From contig CAMGYJ010000007.1 in the NCBI GenBank assembly GCA_946122785.1, positions 6,340,909 to 6,404,908 on the forward strand: a stretch of 64,000 nt of DNA, read 5' to 3'. This stretch comes from Linum tenue (lineage: Eukaryota; Streptophyta; Magnoliopsida; Malpighiales; Linaceae). Made by a program: the position numbers and the translations under genes. This document shows, one piece after another, positions 45,623 to 57,377 of the stretch; within the stretch, counting starts at the first letter, position 1; each line of letters begins with the position of its first letter. A model generated the notes under the pieces. The model was not told where the DNA came from. It did not search any database and saw nothing but the letters and a program-made list of their open reading frames with translations.

Positions 45623-47008
45623 TGCACAATTCTGGGAACCGAGAGAACAAAACAGGGGAGGTAGAGAGAGAGAGAGAAAGGAGGGGACGTGTTGAGTGAG
45701 ACTCAGAGAGCAGAGCATCATTATTCCATTAATTGATTCCTCCTCTGCCTATGAATATGATGTTAGAGTTGTTGTTTTTCCATGGTTGCCCCTCGATCTG
45801 TAAAAAAAAAATATCTCCTTCCTTTTCACTTTGTGTTTCTTTCTTCTTGATTTTAACATTTACCCTTTCCCTCCTTTGAACCAAACCAATTCATTGTTGT
45901 AATGATAATTCGAGAGGTACTATGTTCGAATCTCATGGTAATAATGTACTGGTGGTACAGGAGATGTATTAAGGAAACCCGGTACGTAGTTGTGACTGAT
46001 CGTCTGCATTTATATGAATGTTTGAAGACTTGAGTTGGCTTTTTGACGAGCTGGCGTACGGCTGATTAAAATTTTAAAATTGATGGATATATGACTAGGT
46101 TTTAAGTTAGAATATATAGAGATCGTATAGAACGCGGGGTGGACCTAGGTTGGTGACGCGCTTGTCAATAGACAAACCTCAATTCAGTTTTAGAATAAAA
46201 TACTTTTGTGCAAGTTTATATTAGTGATGGTAGTGCATTTGAATCGATTATTTGACGATCCTTTGAAAATTTTATTTTTATCGTTGAATGTTTTTTTTAT
46301 CTAATTTATGGATGTGTCAGCTGTATATAGACGATGTTGTATGGATTCGCGGGTGTCCAATGTTTATATTTGGAGCAAATACTTGATGATGGTCACTTTC
46401 CAATTGAGATGGTACTTGCCCCCCTCCCACGAAACATAAGATCCTTGCTTTATACGGAAATTTTGACTTTAAGTATCATTATAATAATAATGATGATTTA
46501 CTTCACCCCACCACAAAACAAAAAGAAATGAAACTATAAATATCGTGAACTTCTCATCAAAGATAGCACATAAATTGTATTTATAAATTGGTGGATTAAT
46601 CATGGGTTGAATTACTAAATTGGATTCACGAATTCAACTTACATATAAACTTTGGAGTATTACGAAAATGATTGAACGACACATCATCTTGCAATTTAAC
46701 CTCAACTTATTATAAGTCATCTTAAATGTCACGTTATCAACACAAGTGCGATCAAGACGGATAATTAAACATTGGTTATTATTTTGCATTATGATTGGTT
46801 TGACGATTCATTTTTAGAAATTACAAGATTTTTCGGTTCAATTATATTAAACCCTGTAATTTATTATAGTAACCACCAATCACTTCTCTTTCACAGTGTA
46901 ATAATATGAGATACCTAATGAGAGTGGCAGTTGATGATTGGACGACCAAAGAAGGCGACGTGGCAATAATAATATTCATCGTCCCCTCCAAATAGGAAAA
47001 TAATGTGA
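45623..47008. other. Upstream of AP2-like gene, no gene seen
   Basis: A GA-rich stretch near 45660-45690, then AT-rich sequence with no supported ORF. Confidence 0.5.
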
Positions 47009-47016
47009 TTACGGGT

Positions 47017-47427
47017 AGGGCTAGTTATTTGGTCCCGGCTTCTTGGTTTGATCCAAAATCGGACCGTATAACTCGAATCAAAACTGGATCCGGACCGGAT
47101 AACAAACAATCCAATCTTCGAGATTTGAGGTAAAAAAATTGTTTGGGACCGGATCGAAAACCGAATAAGAGAGTCTAACACCAAAAATTTAACCTCCTCA
47201 CCCTTTCAGACCTTAGGCCACTCAAATCCTCCCCTCAGGCCACTCAATTCCCCACAAGATCAATCTAAAAACAAGACCAAATTGGGACCAGACTGGTTCA
47301 AAACCGAACTGGATCAAGACCGAACCATATCTAATCCAATATTTGATCCTTATATTCTCGAAAAAGGTGGATCGAAATCAGATTAATTCAGGCCAATTTA
47401 ACTGAACCGGTCTGTATAGCCACCCTA
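47017..47427. mobile_element. hAT MITE
   Basis: 411 bp, left end TAGGGCTAGTTATTTGGTCC, right end read inward TAGGGTGGCTATACAGACC. Exact 8-bp duplication ATTACGGG (47009-47016 and 47428-47435). Same family as the MITE at 63409-63742, with GGACCGGAT-type subterminal words. Confidence 0.92.
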
Positions 47428-47435
47428 ATTACGGG

Positions 47436-48654
47436 ATAGCTCATAGGGGCAAAACAGTGACGGGAAAAAAAGTGTAAATGTAAAGTCAAATTTCTGCCAT
47501 AAGTAGAAATTCGGTATCCTGGCCTGCCTTGGTTTAGGAGTTGGGACCACTTGGAACTGTACCTATTTTCTTAATTTAGCTATTTTTGTTACAATTATTG
47601 GGTCTACGGATCGAAGGGCCCATCTCCGCGGCCCGCCACGAGGTCCACGATTATTCTGAGGCTGAGATGTTTATCAGTGAATCGGACGGCTGGGAGGCTC
47701 CTTCAGTTTTTCACGCTTTGCTTTACAACTCTGCCGACTGAGAACTTACCATGCCCATTTTGCCCCCGCCTACCAAAAATGAACAACGTGCGAGCTTTTG
47801 TACTTGCAAATTCACATGTTTTTAGAAACTTACCGTACTGATGAGTCACATCGAAAATAACAAATATTGTAACTTATACAATAAACGATTTTAGTGATAC
47901 AAAAAGGTTAATATACTTTTTCTTACGGTTTCATAATCATTGATTTTCCTTTCCCTTTCGCACCTGCTATACTTGGGTGTCATCGGATCGTGTATTGAAC
48001 CCTGCACGGTCGTAAGATGGATACAATGATGATCTTGTAAATCAAAATTTTATCATATTTATCCCGCTACTTCCAGGGGTGCTCAATGCACGAGTTGATG
48101 ACGTCTAGCAGTGTGAGCACGTTCTCAAATACAAGTTGTGATTATGAACACCGTATTTTGGGTTGTGATTTAGATGTACCATCAAAAATTTCAGAAATGA
48201 AAAAAAAAGGAGTTGGGGTAGTTGAAACTTTGAATTATAGTGTCAAATTAAGAATTAGAGTTTTATCAGCTATCTTATTTTTTATATTTATTGTAAAATT
48301 CATATTTACGCGGGATAGTTGAGAGGAGCATATCTCCCCACTTCTCACTCTCTAATTAGTATTTACATTGTCGTTGTAACAGATTTGCACCAAGTGTATT
48401 CATACCAAATTAATATTTACACCGACTAAAATCAAATTAAATCTTGTTCGACTCAGTTCATGAACTATCGATATGAAAGAAAGTGAAGCAAACTTTGAAT
48501 ATATTTTCAATAAACTAATAGTAAACGAATCAAATATGGTGTAGGTCTAACTTTATTCAATATTTTTCTTTATTTTTTATTTATTTTTTATTTAGTTCTA
48601 TCCCGTTTCAATAAAGACTTTAAACCGAACCGTTTTGATCAATAGTGGGGTAAT
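47436..48654. other. Intergenic, no gene seen
   Basis: AT-rich; ORFs here show no recognisable domain. Confidence 0.55.
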
Positions 48655-51600
48655 AATCCTGAAGGACCTGAAGTGAGGGAGATCGTCTAGGAGGTGTGGA
48701 GTCTGACGTTCGATGGTACACCTATGTTTCGGTTATGGTGTAAACTTAAAAAATTAAGACATATGCTGTATGAATGGAACAAATTAGGGAAAACTAATTC
48801 CGAGCGAAAGATTCGAAGCCTTCAACGTGAGTGGGAGACTGTTAGAGGGGCTTCTGTTGTGGATTGGGAAAAGCTTCGTGCTCTGGAAAAACAATTGAGG
48901 GAAGCTTGATTGATGAAGAGATCTACAGGCGCCAGAAGTCAAGGGTGTCATGGTTAAAGGAGGGTGATCAGAATTCATCTTATTTTCATAATGTCACCAG
49001 AGCGTGTCGTCGCCATAACCTTATACAGGGTATTTATGACCCTGCGGGTACCTGGGTCACAGCGGAGGATGACATGGCGCACGTGGCTTGTGATTTCTAT
49101 GGCGATCTCTTTACCTCGAGCGGTTTGCATCCCCAGTTGATCCAGGAGAAAGTAGTTGCGTTGCCCATTGAAAGAAGAGTGACAGATCGTATGAACGCCA
49201 AACTAACTGCTGCAGTGTCCCCTGAGGAAATCCGGTGTAGCGTCTTCCAGATAGGTGCTACGCAAGCCCCGGGATCGGATGGATTTACCGGTGTGTTTTT
49301 TCGACAGTTTTGGGACATTGTGGGACAGGACGTAATAGAGGCAGTCACTCACTTCTTTACTACGAGCTCTCTCATTAAGAATTGTAATCATACTTGGCTT
49401 GTTCTTATTCCGAAGGTTGACAGAGTAGAACATATGCGGAATCTACGTCCTATTAGTCTTTGTCAATTTTTCTACAAAGTCATAGCCAAAATTTTGGCTG
49501 AATGGCTGACCAGCTACTTACCGTCTATTGTGTCCCCGGGGCAGAATGGTTTTGTTCATGGTAGGCAGATTGTGGATAATGTCTTGATCGGGCACCAGGT
49601 TATGCAGTACCTGAAGAATAAGAGTGTAGGTAAACAGAAATTCATGGCATTTAAGGTTGATATGGAGAAGGCATATGATCGGGTGGAATGGCCATTTTTA
49701 TTCGCATTGCTTGAGAAACTTGGTTTCAGTGCGCAATGGATCAAATGGCTACGGGCTTGTGTGTCTTCTCCGACGTTTTCTGTTTTGGTGAATGGAAAGC
49801 CTTCAGGGTATTTTAGTGCGACGCGAGGTCTTCGGCAGGGTGATCTCTTATCTCCGCTACTGTTTGCTATCTGCACCGAGGGTTTCGCTGCTTTGCTCCA
49901 GCAGGCGATCTCAAATCGTGTTTTGACCGGTCTTCGTATTAGCCCCTGGTGCCCTGTTGTCTCGCATTTATTCTTCGCGGATGACTCGTATTTGTTCCTA
50001 TGAGCTTCACGATCTGAATGTGGACACCTTGTTGGGGTTCTGAAGCAGTATGAGGAGCTCAGTGGTCAAAAAGTCAATCTATCTAAGTCAGCGGTTTGTT
50101 TTAGCAGAAATACGTTAGCAGCTGATAGAGAAGAGATGGGGCGTATGCTTAGAGTGGGTGTCATTGGTGTTACACATCAATATTTGGGTTTGCCGTCCCT
50201 GGTGGGGCGCTCTAAATATGATACCTTTAGGTATATTGAGGAGCGAGTTACTCAATGCCTCCAGGGGTGGAAGCAGCGATGTTTATCATGGGCTGCTAAG
50301 GAATGCCTTATTAAGTCTGTTGCTATTGTTTTGCCTATGTATGTAATGTCTTGCTTCCTTCTACCTCTGTCACTGTGTCGTTTGCTGGATAGGCATTTGG
50401 CTAGATTTTGGTGGGGAGTGAAACAAGGTGAGCGGCGGATTCATTGGGTTTCTTGGAAATCGTTGTGCTTAAGTAAACATGAAGGAGGTTTGGATTTTAG
50501 GCGATTTGAGGAGTTTAATCAGGCTTTGTTGGCAAAGGTGGCGTGGCGAATTTGGAAAGAGCCTAATTCTCTGTTAGCTCGGGTGTTTAAGGGTGAGTAC
50601 TTTCCCAACTCCTCTATTTTGGTGGCCAAGGCTGGATCTTTACCTTCTTGGGGCTGACGCGGGGTGTTGCATGGACGTGATTTGCTTGTCCAAGGTCTGC
50701 GATGGCAAGTTGGCTCGGGTAAGTCGATAGATGTGCTAACGGACAATTGGGTGCCAACGTTGCATCCATCTCCCCCGACACCTCGTCCGGGGATCATTAG
50801 GGTCGAGGGGTCAGTTGCATCTTTAATTTGCCCGAATCAAGGGGTTTGGAGGGTGGATTGCCTATGTCAGATCTTTGAGGAGGATACTGTCTGAGCTATT
50901 TTGGCTATTCCGTTGCCTATTTCTCCGGTGCCTGTCGTATGGTATGGAATGGAGAGCAATCAGGTCGCTATACGGTCAAGTCTGGCTATCACCTAGCAGT
51001 GGAGCTAAGGAGGTATAAGGAGTTAAGGGTGAAGGCGAAAGTGCAGGTGTGGGATCGTAGTCTCTGGAAAAGGGGTTTGGGGGGCTCCCATACCTCCCAA
51101 GTTGCGGTATTTCATATGGCAGATGGTTGCGGTGTCTTGCCAACTGGTGAGGCACTGAGTACTCGGGGGGTAGGGGGCTGGAGCCATGTCCAGTCTGCGG
51201 GGAGGAGGGGGAATCTCTTGAACATCTCTTCTTCCGTTGCCGAGTAGCGGTGGGGTTGTGGGAAGGGGCGGAGCTACTGGCCATTCGCGATCGCTTCCCC
51301 CATTGCAATGTTGGGATCTTTTGGCGCAGGTTACTCGAGTGGCGGGAGCTTGATCAGGGGGCCATGATGCATATTGTAGCCCTTTTCTGGCGCATTTGGA
51401 AGGCTCGTAATTGGGTGGTCTTTGAGTTGACTCAGTACATTGTTCCTGTGTTGTTATCTCAATTTCGTTTGCAGGTTGCGGAGTGGGATGGCATACTTAC
51501 CAGCCGAGGTGTTTGTCGTTACTCAAGGGGCTCAGGTGTCAGCAGAGGCCGTGAGGATGTTCCGTTGGGAGAGTTCGTGATGTTCGTGGATGGAGCTACG

Positions 51601-52051
51601 ACGCCTGGTACACATGGAGCGGGAGGTTGGGCTCTTCAGGATCCCACGGGCATGGCGGTGGCAGCATCGGCAGCACTGTATGTGGGGATTTGGGAGCCGA
51701 CTCTTGTGGAACTACTGGCCTTCCGGGATGCGCTTCAATGGTGCTTGGCCTTTGGATTCCAGTCGATGATTTTTGCAGGTGACGCCCAAGTGATCGCAGG
51801 GAAGATCTGGGATGGTGAGGTAGATGATGTCCATGGAGGGATGTTGTTGGAGGATATTCGAAGTATGCGTGTCCAGTAGTTCCGGGTTATTTTTGTGGGT
51901 CGGGAGTCTAATAGGGTTGCCCATTTGGTGACAAGAAAAGCCCTTTCGTTGTCGCTTTCTTTGGTAGGGTTCAATTTTATTTCTTAACTATTTTCAGCTA
52001 TGTGACTATTTTGTATCTGGCTATTTTCTCGGTAATACGAGCGAAAAAAAA
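48655..52051 (+). mobile_element. 5'-truncated, decayed L1-type LINE
   Basis: Coding remains of a plant LINE ORF2: reverse transcriptase, zinc-binding region and C-terminal RNase H, followed after the last stop (near 51987) by a short non-coding tail ending in AAAAAAAA at about 52044. ORF1 and the endonuclease are absent, as expected for 5' truncation during target-primed reverse transcription. No clear target duplication was identified, so both ends are approximate. Confidence 0.88.
48694..51987 (+). pseudogene. LINE reverse transcriptase and RNase H, broken
   Basis: A first frame ends at 48909 and a frameshift leads into the next (RRQKSRVSWLKEGDQNSSYF). RT motifs follow: APGSDGFTGVFFRQFW, LVLIPKV, LRPISLCQFFYKVIAKILA, FKVDMEKAYDRVEW, TRGLRQGDLLSPLLF and FADDSYLFL. 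In-frame stops occur at 50001-50003 and 50655-50657 and another near 50893, then frameshifts near 50930 and before 51250. The RNase H is recognisable (MFVDGATTPGTHGAGGWAL, ELLAFRDALQWC, FAGDAQVIAG) with a stop at 51877-51879 before its last helix (ESNRVAHLVTRKALSLSL). The density of lesions shows an old copy. Confidence 0.9.
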
Positions 52052-52059
52052 TACAAACC

Positions 52060-54020
52060 TCTATTTCCACGAGAATAGGCCACAAGTAGTTTTTTTGTTG
52101 GCATATGCTTTAAAATGAATAATGATATTTGGTTCGTAGGATTGTATTTAGCTTCCCCGGAAAAAGGAGTAGAAAGGTGTCTCTTCTGCTTTATCAAAAG
52201 CCAAATTTTACATGGGACCAGCAAAGCAAGCAAGCATCTTCAATTTTCTTTATTTCCAGTAATATGGTCCACGACGAACTATTACTATGGTGGCTTTGGC
52301 TTTCTCTTTGTTTTCTTTCATAACAAGGTTGTAAAGCGACACCTATTACATTAAAAATCACGTGGTGTTATACTGATATATGAGATTGGGTTACAGTACA
52401 GGGAGAAGCCCAACAAAATACAAAATAACCCGCATGCATATAATCATTCAAACTCCGAGATCAAATTCTGGTTAGTGTGACTTCATGATACTCTTTATCT
52501 GTCAATTTATATGAGAAAAAAATATTTGACATCAAATCATTTACTTTGTATCAATTTGCTCACAACTCATCTATAAGAAAGTGCTTTCAAGTGTATGTGG
52601 TCTTCGGATTGCATGTGAATGCTTCTCAACCACTGGATGTACGCGCGTGATACTTTTTTCAGTAAAATATCATCGCATTCATCCAAAAAATACAAAAAAT
52701 TTGTGCAATCCAACGACTTTGCACGTTTATAAGCATGTCCTCACGTATGGATGGCATACATTTTAACCATAATGGTATTGTTCACCTCTAGGCTCCAACA
52801 ATCATGGGTTGTTGGACGTGGATAGGGATGAGAAAAGTAACCCGACATTTGGGTATTGGCGTATTGCTCGAACCCCTTATCGTGGATCAAATCGGGTTTT
52901 TGGGTAACATTGCAATTGTGACAGACTTATATTCAACTTTTAAACGTGGTCTAAATAAGACCCATTATATTGGCAACGTAAAAAAAAAAAAATAGATACC
53001 CAATTCTAATGCGATTGTTTTATTTTTGAAACAAACAAAACATTGAAAAATCAACATGGATTTAAAGCATTTAGTGAGATTATCTATATTTTTTTTATGA
53101 TCACTTGGACCCAAAACAGATCTATTAAAAGTCTTATCAAAATGAACTACCCAAATTACACTCAATACAAACCTAACCAAAACTCAAAATCATTAAAAGT
53201 TTAATTTAAATTCGATTTTATATTGATGTAAATGATGACAACTAGCTCAAATTATCAAATATAAGTCAATCTATTGCCAGCCCTAAACTTGAGAAATCCA
53301 CTAGGGAATAAACAAATAATTTCGGGAGAGGATATTTTAGGCAAAAACCCACACCGCACCACCAGCTCGTCCACAGCTACCAATCGTGTGGTGCAGAGGT
53401 TAAGCAAAGACATGAAAGAAAGAGAGAGAAACCTTAATGAGTTAATGACAAGGAGAGAGAGAGAGAGAGACAGAGCAAAGGTTGTCAGCGTCACTTGTCA
53501 GTGATTTTTTAATTTTTATTTTTTTGGGCTTTAAACCCAACAACTAGCCCAAAGACCCATCAGCCTCAATCAATAACCCCCTTTTTTCTAGACAGACCTT
53601 TGGGCCCCGCCACCCCTAAAAATCCATCTGGGCCGTCCATTCAGCGATGGGGATCGAAGGCCCGCCGTGGCGACAAGAAGGGGAACAAAACAATCTTTTA
53701 TCGTATCCTAATCCTACCCACATAGTATCTTTCCCCTTATGGCAATCCTCCTCCCACTCCATAAAATATTAAAATTAGAAGAAATAGTAAAAAGAAAAGA
53801 ACACGAGCAATCTGAAAACTAAATTAAAAAGGGAAAAATAGCTAATACAATTTCTTGAAAATGATCTCCAAATAAGAATGGGCCATGGCCGTGAGATTAA
53901 CGATAAAGCCAAGAAGGACTGGAAAATCGCATGAACCAATGGTTGATCTCCACGTCGACGAGAGTCCTAGGACTAGTGCCGAGAGGATAAGGTGCTGAGT
54001 GCTGACAATCAACTAAATAA
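52060..54020. other. Intergenic, no confident gene
   Basis: AT-rich. A GA microsatellite lies at 53453-53470. Sequence around 52818-53287 begins with TAGGGATG and ends near GCCCTA, like a hAT element, but no matching 8-bp duplication was found. No coding gene. Confidence 0.5.
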
Positions 54021-54268
54021 TAGGGTCGTTTTGGATAGATATTGCCTCGTTTTGTAACCGATAATTTAAAACGAGGCAATTCGAATTACTTGTATTTATA
54101 TTTCAGACAATTATAATGCTCTCAAAATGAGTCAATTCATAATTCCACAAGACAAATTGCTTCATTCAAATTTTCTGCCACCAAACGAGTCAATCTGACC
54201 AATTGTCTCAAAACGAGACAGTTATGTCAGATTGATCCATTAGAATTCCTCATCTAAACGACCACCTA
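54021..54268. mobile_element. Short MITE-like element
   Basis: Imperfect terminal inverted repeats, AGGGTCGTTTTGGATAGAT on the left and AGGTGGTCGTTTAGATGAG read inward on the right, with TAAT at both edges. AT-rich, non-coding, with repeated CAAAACGAG-type words. Superfamily unclear. Confidence 0.5.
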
Positions 54269-54300
54269 ATTGAATGGTAGATTCCCCTTCCTTTACGTGA

Positions 54301-54305
54301 CCTCA
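54301..54305. repeat. Target duplication of the TRIM pair (left copy)
   Basis: CCTCA, repeated exactly at 54820-54824. Confidence 0.88.
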
Positions 54306-54404
54306 TGTCAGGAACCAGTTAGTCCCAATAACTCGAGTTGTTGGGAGAAGGGTTATGCTGGATCTTATAAAGGCCTGTGTATGGTGCTTAACCACTTCCT
54401 TACA
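54306..54404 (-). repeat. TRIM LTR, minus copy
   Basis: 99 bp. On the minus strand it begins TGTAAGGAAGTGG and ends GGTTCCTGACA, with TTATAA inside as a possible promoter and the shared core CAACAACTCGAGTTATTGGG. Confidence 0.85.
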
Positions 54405-54534
54405 CGCCCCCTCAAACGAAAGCCGACTCATGGGCTTGAAGTTTGCACAGGCCCAACCCTACCATGTGCTTGAAAGACAACGATTAATATTGTGGGTCGT
54501 GAGGACTTGAACACGTGACCTCAAGGACAAACCA

Positions 54535-54546
54535 GCTCTGATACCA
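54535..54546 (-). other. TRIM primer-binding site, minus copy
   Basis: Minus-strand TGGTATCAGAGC, matching initiator tRNA-Met, abuts the central LTR remnant. Confidence 0.9.
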
Positions 54547-54604
54547 TGTCATCAACCAATTGGTCCCAATAACTTGAGTTATTGGGATCAACTGGTTCTT
54601 GACA
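54547..54604. repeat. Central palindromic LTR remnant
   Basis: 58 bp beginning TGTCATCAACC and ending GGTTCTTGACA. Its halves are imperfect reverse complements around CCCAATAACTTGAGTTATTG. Each half matches the terminal ~30 bp of the TRIM LTR, so it looks like two LTR ends fused at the LTR's own palindromic core. Confidence 0.85.
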
Positions 54605-54616
54605 TGGTATCAGAGC
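54605..54616 (+). other. TRIM primer-binding site, plus copy
   Basis: TGGTATCAGAGC directly follows the central remnant. Confidence 0.9.
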
Positions 54617-54741
54617 CTTCTGTGACCGAGAGGTCTTGTGTTCGATTCCCGGTGACCCCCATTTGTTAAGCACATGGTATTCTTGTCTTCAGACCTGTGC
54701 AAACTTCAAGCCCTTGTGAGTGACTTTCGTTTGAGGGGGCG

Positions 54742-54819
54742 TGTTAGTGTTGTAGTATATGATCCATGATTGAACCTCTCCCAACAACTCGAGTTATTGG
54801 AACCAACTGGTTCTTGACA
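54742..54819 (+). repeat. TRIM LTR, plus copy
   Basis: 78 bp, begins TGTTAGTGTTGTAG and ends GGTTCTTGACA, preceded by the purine tract TTGAGGGGGCG. Confidence 0.87.
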
Positions 54820-54824
54820 CCTCA

Positions 54825-55413
54825 CACGCTGATCGACGATGACCCTATATTATACGATTTAGAAAGTAATTATATTGTAATCTCTAATCGATAATAAATC
54901 TCAAGTTCCGATTCTTTGAACTGGTAGATCAATTTAATAATATATAGTAATCGATAATTATTATTCGTCAACGTACGATAAAAGACATCTAACGATCAGA
55001 TCACTTAAAATACGATACATTTCACGTATACGTCACTCGTAATTCAAAATATTTGGTGCTTATACTAAATGACCAAAATTGTCGACAGGTTCTGCTTTTG
55101 AATAATTTACGTTTCCATAATCATCAACTTATTTTATTGACGTCCTTCACACTAGTAATCATCAAAGTTCAAACACAATTTTACCTCTCTTACGATCAAC
55201 AATTTATTAATTGATATGTAGCCTGCTTTTTTATATAGTGTTATCATTTCAAACTTTATTTGTTGAATTATGTGTTATCATTTCACCATATCCATAATTC
55301 AATTTTTTTTAAAGTGTGGCCTAATATCAACTGTAATAGATACGAACTCAAGATAATATAATACGAAAGGAGAATGGTCCTAATTAAAATGCTAAAATGT
55401 CCGTACCATTCAA

Positions 55414-55457
<44 letters not shown>

Positions 55458-57172
55458 AAGGAGACAATGTATTCGAGTTTCTAATTATTATTTCAGTGTA
55501 TAATTGTTTTAATCTTGTTTGGAGCTAATAGATAAACAAGTTAACAATATCGAATCTTATAAAAAACTACACTTGCAATAAGAAGTGAAACTTTTTTTCT
55601 TAAATATGAAAATATAGATTACAGTAGGTTAGAATGACCTTATCAACTAAAATACATATTAACTACTTGCTACATCAACAAGTAGCACAAAAATAATTTT
55701 CAAATAATGAATGAACTATTTGGAAGACCACAAATTATTTAAAAATATAAATAAATTGATTAATTTGCAGAGGAGTACATGGACAATTATGTGAATTGAT
55801 ACGGTGGTAACAACATACAGAGTAACGTAATGATTTTCACAAAATTTGTTAGTAATCGATTCGATAAAACACTAATTCGTTATAAGTTTATAACTACGAC
55901 TATATATATTATCCCCATATTAATAAAGGTTTATAGGATTAAACATAAGGAGGAAACTAGCTATAAGATTATTTTTTATAGAGGTACTAGCTATAAGATT
56001 TACATAAGTAGAAAAACTCAAATATAATGGCATATCTCGATTGAAAGGTTCCATTTATGGCATGAATGCGAGGATGCAAACTTAAATATCTTTTTAATAT
56101 ACCAATTGTGTTATTTTTTTATATAACATAACCGTGACACTATGCCTAAAAAAGAATTGTACAGATATAGTTGACATCCGATTTTTAATTATCGAGTCAA
56201 ATCACTAATGATACTAATTAATTAATTCAAATATACGATAATCACCCCCTAACTGGGATAGTGGCCAGTACTTATCAAAATTGAGGACGCTGAGTTCATG
56301 TCGAGTCACCGTAGTACTATATATATTAATTTACAATTTTTTTGTATGATTAATGTTCGCAATTTTTTTTATGGATAAAATAAACATAGAAATGCCTAAC
56401 AAGAAAAATAAAACGGAGATATATTTTTATTAATAAATTAGAAAAAAGAGCTAAACCCAGGCCAAAAAATATTAATTATATTCATAAAAAGGTTTGATTA
56501 TCATTTTTTTTCTTTTTTGATAAGACTGATTATTATATTAGAAGGTGGGGGGAGGGAACAATAATCATGACTTCGCAGAAGATATATATTAATAATAATT
56601 TAATTCGTGTTATTTTATTCGGGATTCAATTATTAGATTTTTTGTCGTTGTTGATAAATTAAGATTATTATAATAATCATGTGGTGTTTGGGGGATTGTC
56701 GGCAGGGGTACGAGGTTTTAAAAGCCAAAAGGCGACGTGGCCGCTTCTTCTCCCCTCGTACCTAAAATCCACAGCCTGTATTTACTAGAAAGCCCCTCAT
56801 CTCGTCATATCATCGTCTTCGTCACGTGTTTTTTAATCAGAATCTGTAGCCGTACTTTGCTGCTCTTCGGTTAGTCCTAGATTTCATATCTGCCGTCCGT
56901 CAACGTGTTCTATTCTTATGATCTTATCCTATCGCCGTCTAATCAGACTAATCTAATCGCAATTAATTTAGTTTTTATTTACTCATTTACTTTGGCTTAT
57001 TACAACTTACTAGTTACTATCGCTTTCTCTATAAAAAAAATTACAATCGCTTTCACAATATTGGAAGTTAGAGATTGTTAAATAGATGTATTGTGGGGAA
57101 TATATGATAATATCATACATGTATAGATGAATTTTGATGGATTGTAAAATACAAAGTTTGGTATGCGTGAAT
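54825..57172. other. Intergenic, no gene seen
   Basis: Very AT-rich with no supported ORF; contains the TATC microsatellite at 55414-55457. Confidence 0.6.
55414..55457. repeat. (TATC)11 microsatellite
   Basis: Eleven uninterrupted TATC units. Confidence 0.97.
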
Positions 57173-57180
57173 GTGTATGT

Positions 57181-57369
57181 TAGCGGCGGATCCAGGTCTG
57201 GTTATAGTACTGGGCCGCATTTTGAAAAAGAGGCAGAGTGAACTGGGCCGTAGCTCGACGAACACTTAAACGAATACCGAAAAAGGAAAATTTTCAAGTG
57301 CTATACTAGCTTTGATCCAGAGGAGGGCTGGGCCGCGGCCCAGGGGCGACACTCCTGGATCCGCCGCTG
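57181..57369. mobile_element. Miniature hAT element
   Basis: 189 bp, ends TAGCGGCGGATCCAGG and, inward from the right, CAGCGGCGGATCCAGG; exact 8-bp duplication GTGTATGT (57173-57180 and 57370-57377). Shares ends and GGGCC(G/C)-type subterminal sequence with the transposase-bearing element at 13785-14809, so it is probably an internal-deletion derivative of that family. Confidence 0.93.
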
Positions 57370-57377
57370 GTGTATGT

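Larger units (their letters stand above)
54306..54819. mobile_element. Inverted head-to-head TRIM dimer
   Basis: Two copies of a terminal-repeat retrotransposon in miniature lie in opposite orientation and share a central 58-bp palindromic LTR remnant. Order from left: LTR (minus) 54306-54404, purine tract (minus) 54405-54416, interior (minus), primer site (minus) 54535-54546, central 54547-54604, primer site (plus) 54605-54616, interior (plus), purine tract (plus) 54731-54741, LTR (plus) 54742-54819. CCTCA flanks the outside of the whole structure as a 5-bp TSD, so it appears to have integrated as one unit. The interior carries tRNA-like words (GGTATCAGAGCC; TTCGATTCCCGGTGACC). No ORF. A single related copy lies at 21477-21680. 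Confidence 0.85.

Noticed and set aside
52818..53287. Possible hAT element (TAGGGATG ... GCCCTA)
   Set aside because: Ends are weak and no 8-bp duplication matches on the two sides.
54605..54660. tRNA gene suggested by GGTATCAGAGCC and TTCGATTCCCGG
   Set aside because: The first word is the primer-binding site of the TRIM and no cloverleaf could be drawn; it is retroelement interior.
55414..55457. CRISPR-like regular repeat
   Set aside because: A simple TATC microsatellite in plant nuclear DNA.
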